A stretch of 64,000 bases of DNA. It comes from an uncultured Parabacteroides sp. (GTDB lineage: Bacteria; Bacteroidota; Bacteroidia; Bacteroidales; Tannerellaceae). Both the position numbers and the translations under genes were made by a program. Shown here one piece after another: positions 35,920 to 44,228 of this stretch. The DNA is taken from the NCBI GenBank assembly GCA_944325335.1, contig CALUZR010000010.1:1-64000 (forward strand), given 5' to 3'. Position 1 is the first letter of the stretch. Every line of letters begins with the position of its first letter. A model generated the notes under the pieces. It worked only from the letters and a program-made list of their open reading frames with translations. It made no database searches and was not told where the DNA came from.

Positions 35920-36810
35920 ATGGACTATAAATTAATTGACGGAAAAGCGACCGCGGCTCAGATCAAGCAAGAGCTGGCGGCCGAAGTAGAAAAAATCAAG
36001 GCCGAGGGTGGGAAAATCCCTCACTTGGCGGCCATTTTGGTAGGACACGACGGCGGAAGCGAGACATACGTCGCCAATAAAGTGCGCACTTGCGAAGAAA
36101 TCGGATTTAAGTCATCGCTCATCCGCTTCGAAGCCGACGTGACGGAGGAGGAGCTCCTGCGCAAAGTCGACGAGCTAAATAATAATCCAGACGTGGATGG
36201 ATTCATTGTACAGCTCCCGCTTCCCAAACACATCTCCGAACAAAAAATCATCGAAGCCATTGATTATCGCAAGGATGTCGACGGTTTTCACCCGATAAAT
36301 GTTGGCCGCATGTCCATCGGGTTGCCTTGCTTTGTTTCCGCAACTCCTGCGGGCATTATCGAACTTATTCGCCGCTACGGGATTGAAACTCAAGGGAAAC
36401 ATTGCGTCGTCCTGGGCCGCAGCAACATCGTGGGCAAGCCCATGGCGTCGCTCCTTATGCAGAAGGCTTATCCAGGCGATTGCACCGTCACCGTCTGCCA
36501 CAGCCGCTCGACGAACCTCGCCGAAATGTGTCGGCAGGCAGATATCATTATCGTAGCCCTCGGCGTGCCTGAATTCCTCAAGGGCGATATGGTGAAGGAG
36601 GGGGCTGTCGTAATCGATGTCGGCACAACCCGCGTACCCGATGCGACACGCAAATCAGGTTTCCGGTTGAGCGGAGATGTAAAATTCGATGAAGTGGCGC
36701 CTAAATGCTCCTATATCAGCCCGGTACCGGGTGGGGTAGGTCCCATGACAATTATTTCGCTCATGCGGAATACCCTTTTGGCTGGCAAAAAGGCCATCTA
36801 CGCTGAATAA
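35920..36810 (+). CDS. folD: Methylenetetrahydrofolate dehydrogenase/cyclohydrolase
   Basis: The 296-residue bifunctional enzyme interconverts 5,10-methylene- and 10-formyl-tetrahydrofolate. Seen: [16 protein letters not shown] (catalytic Lys region), [29 protein letters not shown], the Rossmann part [17 protein letters not shown], and [20 protein letters not shown]. Length is normal. It supplies one-carbon units for purines, matching the nearby guaB only in theme. Confidence 0.96.
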   Translation: MDYKLIDGKATAAQIKQELAAEVEKIKAEGGKIPHLAAILVGHDGGSETYVANKVRTCEEIGFKSSLIRFEADVTEEELLRKVDELNNNPDVDGFIVQLPLPKHISEQKIIEAIDYRKDVDGFHPINVGRMSIGLPCFVSATPAGIIELIRRYGIETQGKHCVVLGRSNIVGKPMASLLMQKAYPGDCTVTVCHSRSTNLAEMCRQADIIIVALGVPEFLKGDMVKEGAVVIDVGTTRVPDATRKSGFRLSGDVKFDEVAPKCSYISPVPGGVGPMTIISLMRNTLLAGKKAIYAE

Positions 36811-36840
36811 TTATTTCAAAGCTATCATACATTTTGTAAG

Positions 36841-36871
36841 GCACGGGGCTGCGACGGTTCCGTGCTTTTTT
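36841..36871 (+). terminator. Terminator of folD
   Basis: GCACGG (36841-36846) pairs with CCGTGC (36860-36865), followed by six T. Confidence 0.8.
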
Positions 36872-36957
36872 CATATCTGTTAGCCTGTCTTATGCTGATT
36901 TCAGCCTGAAAAAATAGCATTCTTATCACAATTTTGATTTTTCAACTCACTTTTTCA

Positions 36958-36988
36958 CTTGCTTAATTGATAAAAAGTCTTACCTTTG
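36958..36988 (+). promoter_or_regulatory. Promoter leading into array D and the first DUF6261-like gene
   Basis: CTTG (36958-36961), 19 bp, TACCTTTG (36981-36988). The transcript would start near 36995, about 20 bp before array D. Confidence 0.6.
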
Positions 36989-37013
36989 TCTATGTCATTG
37001 GAAAGAGATAGTA

Positions 37014-37165
37014 GGAAATTTTTCTTTCCTGAAAAAGTTTTGGAGGAAAAGAAAATAATTTTCTTGTTCTGCAAAAATTTTGGGGGAAAAGAAAATTTTT
37101 TTCCTGTTCTGCAAAAATTTTGGAGGAAAAGAAAATAATTTTCTTGTTCTAAAAAATTTTTGGAG
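37014..37165 (+). repeat. Array D: palindromic units every 20 bp in a 5' leader
   Basis: Two alternating palindromes, AAGAAAATAATTTTCTT (centre 37057) and CAAAAATTTTG (centre 37077), recur with centres at 37097, 37117, 37137 and 37157, so spacing is exactly 20 bp and the full repeat 40 bp. A related GGAAATTTTTCTTTCC lies at 37014. Period 20 cannot be coding. The array fills the leader between the promoter at 36958 and ATG 37232. The stretch 36872-36957 shows nothing else. Confidence 0.8.
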
Positions 37166-37231
37166 ACAAAATAAATCTCTTTCCAGAGAAATAGATAAAT
37201 GTGTATATTAAACTTAAAAAATGATTTGAAT

Positions 37232-38377
37232 ATGGAATTTACAGAAATCAATTTGGAATTTCCGTTTTATGCAGCGCGAAATCCAGAACACTACATTTTG
37301 AATTATAAAATTCTCAAAATAATTACACCTGAACTGGCTGAATTGCTTGGTATTACAGCATATCGTAATGATTATAAAAATAAATTTGATATCGAAAATA
37401 GTTGCTATATAAACGCACAGGGTTATCAAGCAACTAAAGATATTGTAGCATTAGACGATAAGCGAAAGAAGATCTTCCTTTATATATCGCAAATTGTGAC
37501 AGCCGCTTGCAACAGTCCCGAAGAAGAAATGGCACAAGTCGGCGAACGAATGGCTTTCCTATTAAAACCGTACAAATATACCTATAATTATTCGTATGCA
37601 AAAGCAAGCGCGCTGATTTTAGATTTTTGCGACAAGATGCAAAATTCTGAATACGAGGCTGATTTGGAATATCTCAACTTAACTAAATTTATCACAATGC
37701 TGCAAGAAGCCAATGATGAATTTGATGCTATTTATGATGAACGCTCGAAACTTGAGCTACGTAATGCAAAGGCAGAGAGCATGAAAACAATCCGTCCGAA
37801 GGTAGATTCAGCATTCCTTGTGGTGGCAAAATTTATTAATGCTGCTTATTTAACTAATGAAGTCAAAGGAAAATCGGATGAGCTTGGACAGCAGCTAAAG
37901 ACAGTCATCGAGAGTATTAACAGCTTGTTGCACAGACTGCAAAGCACGCTGTCCCGCGAAGGGGTCATTGGCAAAAATACGAAGTCGGAAAATGAGGTGA
38001 CTGCCACTCCTGAAGAAACGGTAAAGCCCATAATTAAAGAGGTTTATCAAATAGAAGGCGGGGATCCTGAAAAGCCGAATGAAATCACTCGAAACCAAGA
38101 CACGGCCATCGATGGAATTGGGATAAAATTGCTTAATTCGTCAGGGGATGCGCCAGGCGACATTATCCTCACTCCCGTTAACGCTGGACTCGATGAAAAG
38201 GTTAAGCCTGAAGCCATTAAGAAAAATACAGACACCCGAATCGAGTTTACCATGGTGCCAGATTTGGCGGAAGGGGAATATAAAATCCGCATTGAAACGT
38301 ATTACAATGGGGAGGAAAATCCACCGCTCGAGGAACCCGTAATCATTGAGTACCCGCAAACTATCAGGCTGATTTAG
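37232..38377 (+). CDS. DUF6261-like protein with DUF4469/Ig-like C-terminal domain (1)
   Basis: The 381-residue product has no signal peptide. Residues 1-240 are helical (FITMLQEANDEFDAIYDERS; RPKVDSAFLVVAKFINAAYL) and resemble the Bacteroidales family I know as DUF6261. Residues about 270-381 form a beta domain ending NTDTRIEFTMVPDLAEGEYK and YYNGEENPPLEEPVIIEYP, the DUF4469-type domain usually found behind HU-like DNA-binding domains. Its paralogue at 60825 is also 381 residues. I start at 37232 because the paralogue starts there in alignment. A palindromic array precedes both. Function unknown. Confidence 0.75.
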   Translation: MEFTEINLEFPFYAARNPEHYILNYKILKIITPELAELLGITAYRNDYKNKFDIENSCYINAQGYQATKDIVALDDKRKKIFLYISQIVTAACNSPEEEMAQVGERMAFLLKPYKYTYNYSYAKASALILDFCDKMQNSEYEADLEYLNLTKFITMLQEANDEFDAIYDERSKLELRNAKAESMKTIRPKVDSAFLVVAKFINAAYLTNEVKGKSDELGQQLKTVIESINSLLHRLQSTLSREGVIGKNTKSENEVTATPEETVKPIIKEVYQIEGGDPEKPNEITRNQDTAIDGIGIKLLNSSGDAPGDIILTPVNAGLDEKVKPEAIKKNTDTRIEFTMVPDLAEGEYKIRIETYYNGEENPPLEEPVIIEYPQTIRLI

Positions 38378-38402
38378 TCAATATTATAGATGATATAGAG
38401 AA

Positions 38403-40217
38403 ATGAATATCAATGAAATAGAAGCTTTTTTCAAGGAGAAAAGCAGCCAGTTGGAGGAGCAGATTACGCAGCTCAACCGTCAGATTCATATCATTGGTTC
38501 GCTGCGATTAGTGCTGGTCGTCCTGGCGGCGGTGGGTTTATATGTCTTTTGGTCGGAGGGGTGGATGGTCTGGCTGGCTATCTTGTTCCTTTGCGCGATT
38601 CCTTTCCTTTTTCTGATGGTTCGTCATAATCATTTGTTCTTTAAAAGGGCTTATAATGAGGAGAAAAGGAAACTGTGTGAGGAGGAATTGGCTGGATTAT
38701 CAGGAAATTATAGTGTCTTCGATGGCGGAGAGGAAGAACGCAATGCCGACCATTCTTTCACACTCGATTTGGATATTTTCGGGGATAAATCCATTTTCCA
38801 GCTCGTGAATCGCACCGTTACCTCTCAAGGAAAGAAGCGGTTGGCGGAATGGTTTAAGAATCCCTTGGATGAGAAATCGGCTATCAAGGAACGGCAGGAA
38901 GCTATTCGTGAGTTAGCTGCTCGGAGCGACCTCTTTTTTCACTTCTATGCTTTAGGAAAGATGAAACAGGACGCGATGGCGGATACTTCACATATCGAGC
39001 GATTGGTGGAGGAACCTTCTGATTGCACTTCGGGATGCATTTGGAAGCTCTTCTTTTGGGTGGTCCCGATTGGGTGGCTTTTGCTCATTGTGGGGAATGT
39101 ATTGGGCTCTATTCCTGAGATTTGGATAGGTCCGTATTTCATTGTCACCCTTGTCATCGCGTATATGAAGGCGAAAGAGGTGAATCTGCTTTACGCGTCG
39201 GTCGACAAGCTCGAACAGGCGCTGGCTACCTACGCAGAATTGATGCGATGCTTGGAAGAGAACCGCTTCGATGCCAAACTATTGCAGAAGACGCAAGCCG
39301 AGTTGATTCGCAACGAAAGAAAAGCTTCCTCCTCGCTACAGACCCTCTCACGTCATATACGTGCGCTGAACCAACGTTTCAGTCTGGCGGGTATCATCCT
39401 TAATGTGTTATTCCTGAGAGATATGCGTCATGCCTCAGCGTTAGAAAGGTGGAAGGAAAGGCATCGTGGGGATGTTCGTCGATGGATGCTGTCACTGGGC
39501 GAGATGGATGCTTGCTTCTCGGCAGGACAGTTTGCCTTTACGCATCCTGACTATATTTATCCTCATCTTGAGGAGACGTATTTTCAATTGAAAGGCAAGG
39601 GATTAGGTCATCCATTGCTGGAGCGCGATGTCTGTGTTCGGAATGATGTCGAGATACCTCATCACCCTTGGTTCCTCATCATCACGGGGGCGAATATGGC
39701 GGGGAAAAGTACCTACCTTCGCACGATTGGGGTGAATTATGTGATGGCGTGTGCAGGCTTGCCCGTCTTTGCGGAGGAACTGACGCTCTCTCCAGCGCAT
39801 TTGGTGACGAGCTTACGCACTTCCGACTCGCTGGCTTCGAACGAATCTTATTTCTTTGCTGAACTTAAACGCTTGAAAATGATTATAGAACGTCTGCAGC
39901 GCGGGGAGCGTCTGTTCATCATTCTGGACGAAATCCTGAAGGGAACCAACTCGCTGGATAAGCAAAAAGGTTCGATGGCATTGATGCGGCAGTTAATCTC
40001 GCTTGGGAGTTGTGGAATCATTGCAACCCATGATTTAGTCTTGGGCACCTTGGCTCAGGAGTTCCCGCAAGAGGTCCGAAACCTCTGCTTCGAAGCTGAC
40101 ATTCAAGGAGATGAGCTCACCTTCTCCTACAAGTTGCGCGAAGGTGTAGCCCAAAACATGAATGCCTGCTTCCTGATGCAAAAGATGGGGATTACCGTTT
40201 CCCATACGTCGCCTTGA
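38403..40217 (+). CDS. Membrane-associated MutS-like ATPase
   Basis: The 604-residue product keeps the MutS ATPase core: Walker A ITGANMAGKSTYLRTIGVNY, then LRTSDSLASNESYFFAELKR, Walker B FIILDEILKGTNSLDKQKGS and IATHDLVLG. It lacks the mismatch-recognition domain. Instead two membrane helices follow a short coiled coil near the N-terminus (residues about 33-52 and 55-75), with more hydrophobic segments around residues 215-260. It is therefore not classical MutS or MutS2. It lies 25 bp after the DUF6261-like gene, probably in one operon. The role is unknown. Confidence 0.85.
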   Translation: MNINEIEAFFKEKSSQLEEQITQLNRQIHIIGSLRLVLVVLAAVGLYVFWSEGWMVWLAILFLCAIPFLFLMVRHNHLFFKRAYNEEKRKLCEEELAGLSGNYSVFDGGEEERNADHSFTLDLDIFGDKSIFQLVNRTVTSQGKKRLAEWFKNPLDEKSAIKERQEAIRELAARSDLFFHFYALGKMKQDAMADTSHIERLVEEPSDCTSGCIWKLFFWVVPIGWLLLIVGNVLGSIPEIWIGPYFIVTLVIAYMKAKEVNLLYASVDKLEQALATYAELMRCLEENRFDAKLLQKTQAELIRNERKASSSLQTLSRHIRALNQRFSLAGIILNVLFLRDMRHASALERWKERHRGDVRRWMLSLGEMDACFSAGQFAFTHPDYIYPHLEETYFQLKGKGLGHPLLERDVCVRNDVEIPHHPWFLIITGANMAGKSTYLRTIGVNYVMACAGLPVFAEELTLSPAHLVTSLRTSDSLASNESYFFAELKRLKMIIERLQRGERLFIILDEILKGTNSLDKQKGSMALMRQLISLGSCGIIATHDLVLGTLAQEFPQEVRNLCFEADIQGDELTFSYKLREGVAQNMNACFLMQKMGITVSHTSP

Positions 40218-40986
40218 TGGCAGGTAACTCCTTCTGAATGTCGGCAATACGTCGCGCATCGCTGGGGTGGGTGCTCATAAACTCAGGCGTTTTCCCTCCC
40301 GAGCCAGCCGACATCTTCTGCCAAAAGCCCACGGCCACGTCTGGATTATAGCCAGCTATCATCATGAGTATCAAGCCCATATAGTCCGCTTCGCTCTCGT
40401 GTTTGCGCGAGAATGGCAGCATCACGCCATATTGTGCGCCAATGCCATATACCGAGCTCGCCACGTTCTGCACCGCCGCACTCTTATTGGCTACGGCTGC
40501 ACTGAGAATCTGCGCACCATATTGAGCTACAATCTGTTGGCTCAATCGCTCGTTGCTGTGTTTCGCCACCGCGTGTGCCACTTCGTGGCCTATCACCACT
40601 GCCAGTTCATCGTCGGAGCTCACGAGGTCCATCAGCCCCTCGTACACCACAATCTTCCCACCAGGCATACAGAAGGCATTTACTTGGCTGTCTTTCACGA
40701 GGTTAAATTCCCAAGCGAAGTTCTTTATCTCGTCCGCCATCCCATTGGCGCGCAGGTATTGTTCCGTGGCGGCGGCAATCTTCTTCCCGACGCGCGTCAC
40801 CATCGAAGCCTCTGATCCAGAGGACGTTTTCTTCGCCGTCTTCATATAATCATTGTATTGCGTGAGGCTCGACGAGAGCACCTCCTGGTCGCTCACCAAG
40901 AGCAACTGTTTCCGACCCGTCAGTGGCACGCTACTGCATCCTGCCAGCAGCAGACATGCACAAAAAATAGACAAATACTTTTTCAT
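40192..40986 (-). CDS. M48-family metalloprotease, lipoprotein
   Basis: The 264-residue product is a lipoprotein (MKKYLSIFCACLLLAGCSS). It has the HExxH zinc site in VVIGHEVAHAVAKHSNERLS, and the third ligand region ESEADYMGLILMMIAGYNPD. Members resemble LoiP/BepA-type periplasmic proteases for outer-membrane quality control. The chosen start directly precedes the lipoprotein signal. Its 3' end overlaps the convergent MutS-like gene by 26 bp. Confidence 0.92.
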   Translation of the reverse strand: MKKYLSIFCACLLLAGCSSVPLTGRKQLLLVSDQEVLSSSLTQYNDYMKTAKKTSSGSEASMVTRVGKKIAAATEQYLRANGMADEIKNFAWEFNLVKDSQVNAFCMPGGKIVVYEGLMDLVSSDDELAVVIGHEVAHAVAKHSNERLSQQIVAQYGAQILSAAVANKSAAVQNVASSVYGIGAQYGVMLPFSRKHESEADYMGLILMMIAGYNPDVAVGFWQKMSAGSGGKTPEFMSTHPSDARRIADIQKELPAIKATYGKR

Positions 40987-41006
40987 ACTCATTCCAATTT
41001 GATATA

Positions 41007-41014
41007 CAAAGGTA
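41007..41014 (-). promoter_or_regulatory. -7 box of the M48 gene
   Basis: TACCTTTG on the minus strand, 21 bp before the start at 40986, which supports that start. Confidence 0.5.
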
Positions 41015-41042
41015 GGAAAAATATGAACAAAGTGTATGTAAT

Positions 41043-41170
41043 GGCACACAGATAACACAGATTTGACAGATGACCACTGATTTTTTATGGGCTTCGCACC
41101 CTTTATTGAAATGTAAATAAAAATAAAAATCTGCGGTCATCTGCGCTTTAATCTGCGTCATCTGCGTGCC
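41043..41170. repeat. Inverted-repeat element (CACAGAT/CGCAGAT type), copy 3
   Basis: GGCACACAGATAACACAGAT at 41043 and its imperfect complement ending at 41170 (arms about 42 bp) enclose about 40 bp. The left arm is CACAGAT-type, the right arm the complement of CGCAGAT-type, so the arms have drifted apart, unlike the perfect copy at 1839. Confidence 0.8.
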
Positions 41171-41204
41171 GTAATACACACAAAGTGATGAATCTCAGAA
41201 AACA

Positions 41205-41633
41205 TCATACTGTTTCTGTTACTTCTGTCACCGTGTCCTCTTCGACGTCGATACGTTCGAACTTCGTCTCGGTGCGTGCCGTCTGGATGCGCTTGCCTGG
41301 ATAGAATTTCACGCGGGGCTTCTTGATGAGGGAGGTATTGAAGTCCTCCTTCGTGATGGTTCCCTTCGAGCCGATGGTCATACGGAAGTTACCCAGTTCG
41401 CCCATCTCGACGATACGTCCATTTTGTAAATTTTTACTAATCACCCACGCCATACGGTCGAGCGTTGCCTTCACGTCGGCAGAGGTGAGGGTAGAGCTCT
41501 CGGCGATGTCGTCGCAGAGTTCATCGAACGTCATATGGTCTGCTGCCGCTGCACGTGCGTACCAGAGTTTCGCGTCGGGACCAGCCCCTTCGCTCATGTC
41601 TTTTCCTTGGATCAAATCGTATTTTAATGCCAT
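41205..41633 (-). CDS. HU-like DNA-binding protein (HU-3)
   Basis: The 142-residue product starts MALKYDLIQGKDMSEGAGPD and is collinear with HU-1 at 6983 (FDELCDDIAESSTLTSADVK; MGELGNFRMTIGSKGTITKE; KKPRVKFYPGKRIQTA), ending in an acidic tail (DVEEDTVTEVTETV). I start it at 41633, where the homologue starts; an upstream in-frame Met at 41666 is less likely. It lies at the edge of the accessory block with the VirE-like gene, where HU-like genes are often found. No repeat array is next to it. Confidence 0.85.
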   Translation of the reverse strand: MALKYDLIQGKDMSEGAGPDAKLWYARAAAADHMTFDELCDDIAESSTLTSADVKATLDRMAWVISKNLQNGRIVEMGELGNFRMTIGSKGTITKEDFNTSLIKKPRVKFYPGKRIQTARTETKFERIDVEEDTVTEVTETV

Positions 41634-41747
41634 AATATTGAATGTTTTTATATAGTTATTATTCACTCTATAAATAGTTGTAAAATGAAGAATTTAGAAT
41701 GAAGAATGAAGAATTTTTTTGGGGGATTCTGCTTTCGTGTGGTGACG

Positions 41748-41983
41748 GGTTACAGTGGTGACAGTAACAGTGCTATTTATTTCTTTTAACAGGTTGTGGG
41801 GATTGGCTGGGTGTTGGTGCTACGTGGCGTGTATATAATAATAATATAATATATAATAATATATATAATAATATATATACATAAATCATAATGGATTGCA
41901 TCTTACCTCCACACCCGTTCGAAATCGGAGGCATCCCTTCGAAAAGAGAAAATATAGGTATTGTTACTGTCACTACTGTTACC
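41748..41983. repeat. Left copies of the 22-bp GTGACAG motif, with AT-rich gap
   Basis: A motif containing GTTACAGTGGTGACAGTAAC lies at 41748-41769 (plus) and an inverted copy at 41962-41983. Between them (41820-41890) is an almost pure TA/ATA stretch. The region 41634-42018 contains no gene; 41690-41715 has short ATGAAGAAT repeats. Confidence 0.6.
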
Positions 41984-41998
41984 TGTCACTTTTTTTCG

Positions 41999-42006
41999 TA
42001 CCTTTG
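41999..42006 (+). promoter_or_regulatory. -7 box of the unknown gene at 42031
   Basis: TACCTTTG. A start site near 42013 would leave only 6 nt before ATG 42019 but 18 nt before ATG 42031, which favours the latter. Confidence 0.55.
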
Positions 42007-42030
42007 TATATAATTTAAATGTATATATAT

Positions 42031-43170
42031 ATGATAATAAATCTAGATGACCATTATTTTTATGGTGGTATTAGGGAACTAATTTACCGCAAGCGCAGGT
42101 ACCTTTCGGAATTTTTTGAGGAAAGTCCGTTTTGGGAGGAGCTTGTTGATTGTCTTTGTGATGGTGTGATCCAATTTTCGAGTAAGGATGTATTGGATAA
42201 ACTGAATTATATCCGATATTGTGGTGTAGTATTTCATTACAAGTATAAGCCTGCTTATGATTTTCTCCCTGCCGAAATGTTTGATCGTTTTTTTGAACAT
42301 TTTTTAAGTGAAAACTTGGGGAGACACGGAGACGCAAGTAATTTTTTTATTGCGCTAAGAATGCTTCGTGCAAGTAGCCACGCTGATCCTGATTTTTTGG
42401 CATTTCTCGATGATTTTGAAAAGAATGATCGTTATTATAAATTTATAATCTACAAGGGGAAATTGGGCGGGGTCATTCCTCGTTCGGATCCTGATTTTGA
42501 CAAGCTTTTTGCACAAAAATGGGACTTGGATTTCACGCCTTGTATCGAGAAACCAGAATATATGGTTGATTTTTACCATGCCTCTAAAGAAATCACGCAA
42601 AATTTCAACTTTGAAATCATGGAAAAAATGCTCTCTTTGTATGAATACAGATGGGAGCGCGCGTTGTGTTTTCGCTACATAGGTGAAGGCTTCTCAACTG
42701 GGATGGATAGATTTGATATATATGAGGAGAAGCTTGATAAAATCTTCGAGTTGGTGGCTACTCCACACAATAGAGAGTTAAAATTTGATTCGGAGAATGA
42801 AGCGATTCCCGCTCCTGCCATGCCTGCTACGAAAGCGCCTAAGAAGGAAATCCCTGAGATATTCCAAACGGACGAGGCAAAAGAAATGCTGGAGAAGCTG
42901 CGCCAAGCCAAATGGCTGGATGAAAAATACCAGCCTGTGGGTGGTTTGTCGAACGCCCAGAAAGGTTTAATCGCTGCGACTTTGCTTAAAAGGTTGGACA
43001 AATTCAATGTGAACACGCAGTGGCAGCTTGTATGCGAAGGGCTTTGGGGGATGCAAAAATACGACTCCATTCGCGTGGCATACAAGCAAGTGTATGGGGA
43101 TAGATTAAAAAACCTTTCCAGACAAAACCAAGAGTTTTTTGAAAAAGTGGAAGAACTATTTGAAGACTGA
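42031..43170 (+). CDS. Unknown protein of the VirE-type accessory block, 379 residues
   Basis: No family is recognised with confidence. The product (MIINLDDHYFYGGIRELIYR) has no signal peptide or membrane segment. It is aromatic- and acid-rich in the first 260 residues (Phe/Tyr/Asp), has a Pro/Ala hinge (AIPAPAMPATKAPKK) around residue 265, and a helical C-terminal domain (LEKLRQAKWLDEKYQPVGGL; WQLVCEGLWGMQKYDSIRVA) that looks like a separate partner-binding module. It is AT-rich relative to neighbours, which suggests transfer. It sits between the HU-3 and VirE-like genes. Confidence 0.7.
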   Translation: MIINLDDHYFYGGIRELIYRKRRYLSEFFEESPFWEELVDCLCDGVIQFSSKDVLDKLNYIRYCGVVFHYKYKPAYDFLPAEMFDRFFEHFLSENLGRHGDASNFFIALRMLRASSHADPDFLAFLDDFEKNDRYYKFIIYKGKLGGVIPRSDPDFDKLFAQKWDLDFTPCIEKPEYMVDFYHASKEITQNFNFEIMEKMLSLYEYRWERALCFRYIGEGFSTGMDRFDIYEEKLDKIFELVATPHNRELKFDSENEAIPAPAMPATKAPKKEIPEIFQTDEAKEMLEKLRQAKWLDEKYQPVGGLSNAQKGLIAATLLKRLDKFNVNTQWQLVCEGLWGMQKYDSIRVAYKQVYGDRLKNLSRQNQEFFEKVEELFED

Positions 43171-43239
43171 CATAAAGCTCCAAAACCTTAACTTTTTATT
43201 TTCCTTTCCTATTGATAATCAATCATTTTACTTTCTTTC

Positions 43240-43484
43240 CCTATATTACGTATGCTCTTACGTAGGCATACGTATAAGTTTTGTTTCTATATTTTAACTT
43301 ATCTTTGCAATGTAATTCAGAACGGAACCCTTCGATGAAGGAAACAGTAATGGATTAACGTTCGTTCTTTGAAATGTTTACATTGTTTTCAAGATGGTTC
43401 TTCCTATATTACGTATACTCTTACGTAGGTATACGTATAGGTTTTGTTTCATATTTTATACTTATCTTTGCAATGTAATTCAGA
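43240..43484 (+). repeat. Duplicated 82-bp promoter/leader with conserved palindrome
   Basis: Copies at 43240-43322 and 43403-43484. Each has the palindrome TACGTATnC-N10-GnATACGTA (G/C in copy 1, A/T in copy 2, so pairing is kept), then TTTTGTTTC and TTATCTTTGCAATGTAATTC with a -7 box (TATCTTTG). Each is followed by a small hairpin (CCTTC-GAT-GAAGG; GATTAC-GAAA-GTGATC) and by TTTGA-N4-TTTACATTG. No protein is encoded from 43171 to 43637, so these may be tandem promoters or two small RNAs. Confidence 0.65.
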
Positions 43485-43637
43485 AAGCGATTACGAAAGT
43501 GATCTTTGACAGGTTTACATTGAATCATATGTTCATTTTGTTTATATATGTTATTATTTAACAATCTCAAAACCATCACCCAGCGATGGAAAGAGATACG
43601 TTTTTCGTTTAATGAGTATTTATTAATACCATATATT

Positions 43638-44048
43638 ATGAGGACAAATAATTTCAAATGTGTGAAGGAGTATCAAATTGAGCTCCTTCCCAAAAAAGAT
43701 GGTAAGGGTGTCTTTAAGAAGAAAGGCATCGAGTTGGTAAGCTTAGATGGCGAATGGCACTTCAATGGGTATTTATTAGGTGGCTCGGCTACCCAATATA
43801 CCGATTTGGAGGGCAAGATGTTCAAGGTGGAATGGGAGATCGTCCCCAGGTCTTACGAAAAAGAGAAGCAGGAAATCCCAACGAACGACATCCGAATCGA
43901 AAGCTTAAAACCCCTTACCGAGGCGGAGATCCAACAAGCGGAAGAGAAGCTGGTGACAGCCAGCTTTACCCAAAGGGAGTTGGACATCCTTAAGATGATA
44001 ATTGGCGCTGAATTAGCGAAAGAAAAGGCAACCGATTTACCTTTCTAA
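43638..44048 (+). CDS. Unknown small protein upstream of the VirE-like gene
   Basis: The 136-residue product (MRTNNFKCVKEYQIELLPKK) has a beta-rich N-terminal half (GIELVSLDGEWHFNGYLLGG; MFKVEWEIVPRSYEKEKQ) and a helical C-terminus (LTEAEIQQAEEKLVTASFTQ). The frame is open upstream to 43548, but those 30 residues look untranslated, so ATG 43638 is preferred. It has no signal peptide. No family recognised; its place between a duplicated leader and the VirE-like gene suggests a function in the same accessory unit. Confidence 0.65.
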   Translation: MRTNNFKCVKEYQIELLPKKDGKGVFKKKGIELVSLDGEWHFNGYLLGGSATQYTDLEGKMFKVEWEIVPRSYEKEKQEIPTNDIRIESLKPLTEAEIQQAEEKLVTASFTQRELDILKMIIGAELAKEKATDLPF

Positions 44049-44228
44049 TAGCTGATTACTCTCAACCTTGCCCATTCGTGGCAAGGAACTAAGTTTATTT
44101 ATTTTCACGGAAGGAAGTGACAGAAGGAACAGTAACAGGGATATATGAGTCGGCAAACATTATATATGGTGTTGCTGCCCTCTGCACTCCTTTCTTCTAA
44201 CAAATTAAACAATTTAAAAGTTTAAATC

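Noticed and set aside
36955-37251. 98-codon minus-strand frame through array D
   Set aside because: The array repeats every 20 bp, so the peptide does not repeat in frame; Phe/Lys-rich translation of AT-rich DNA.
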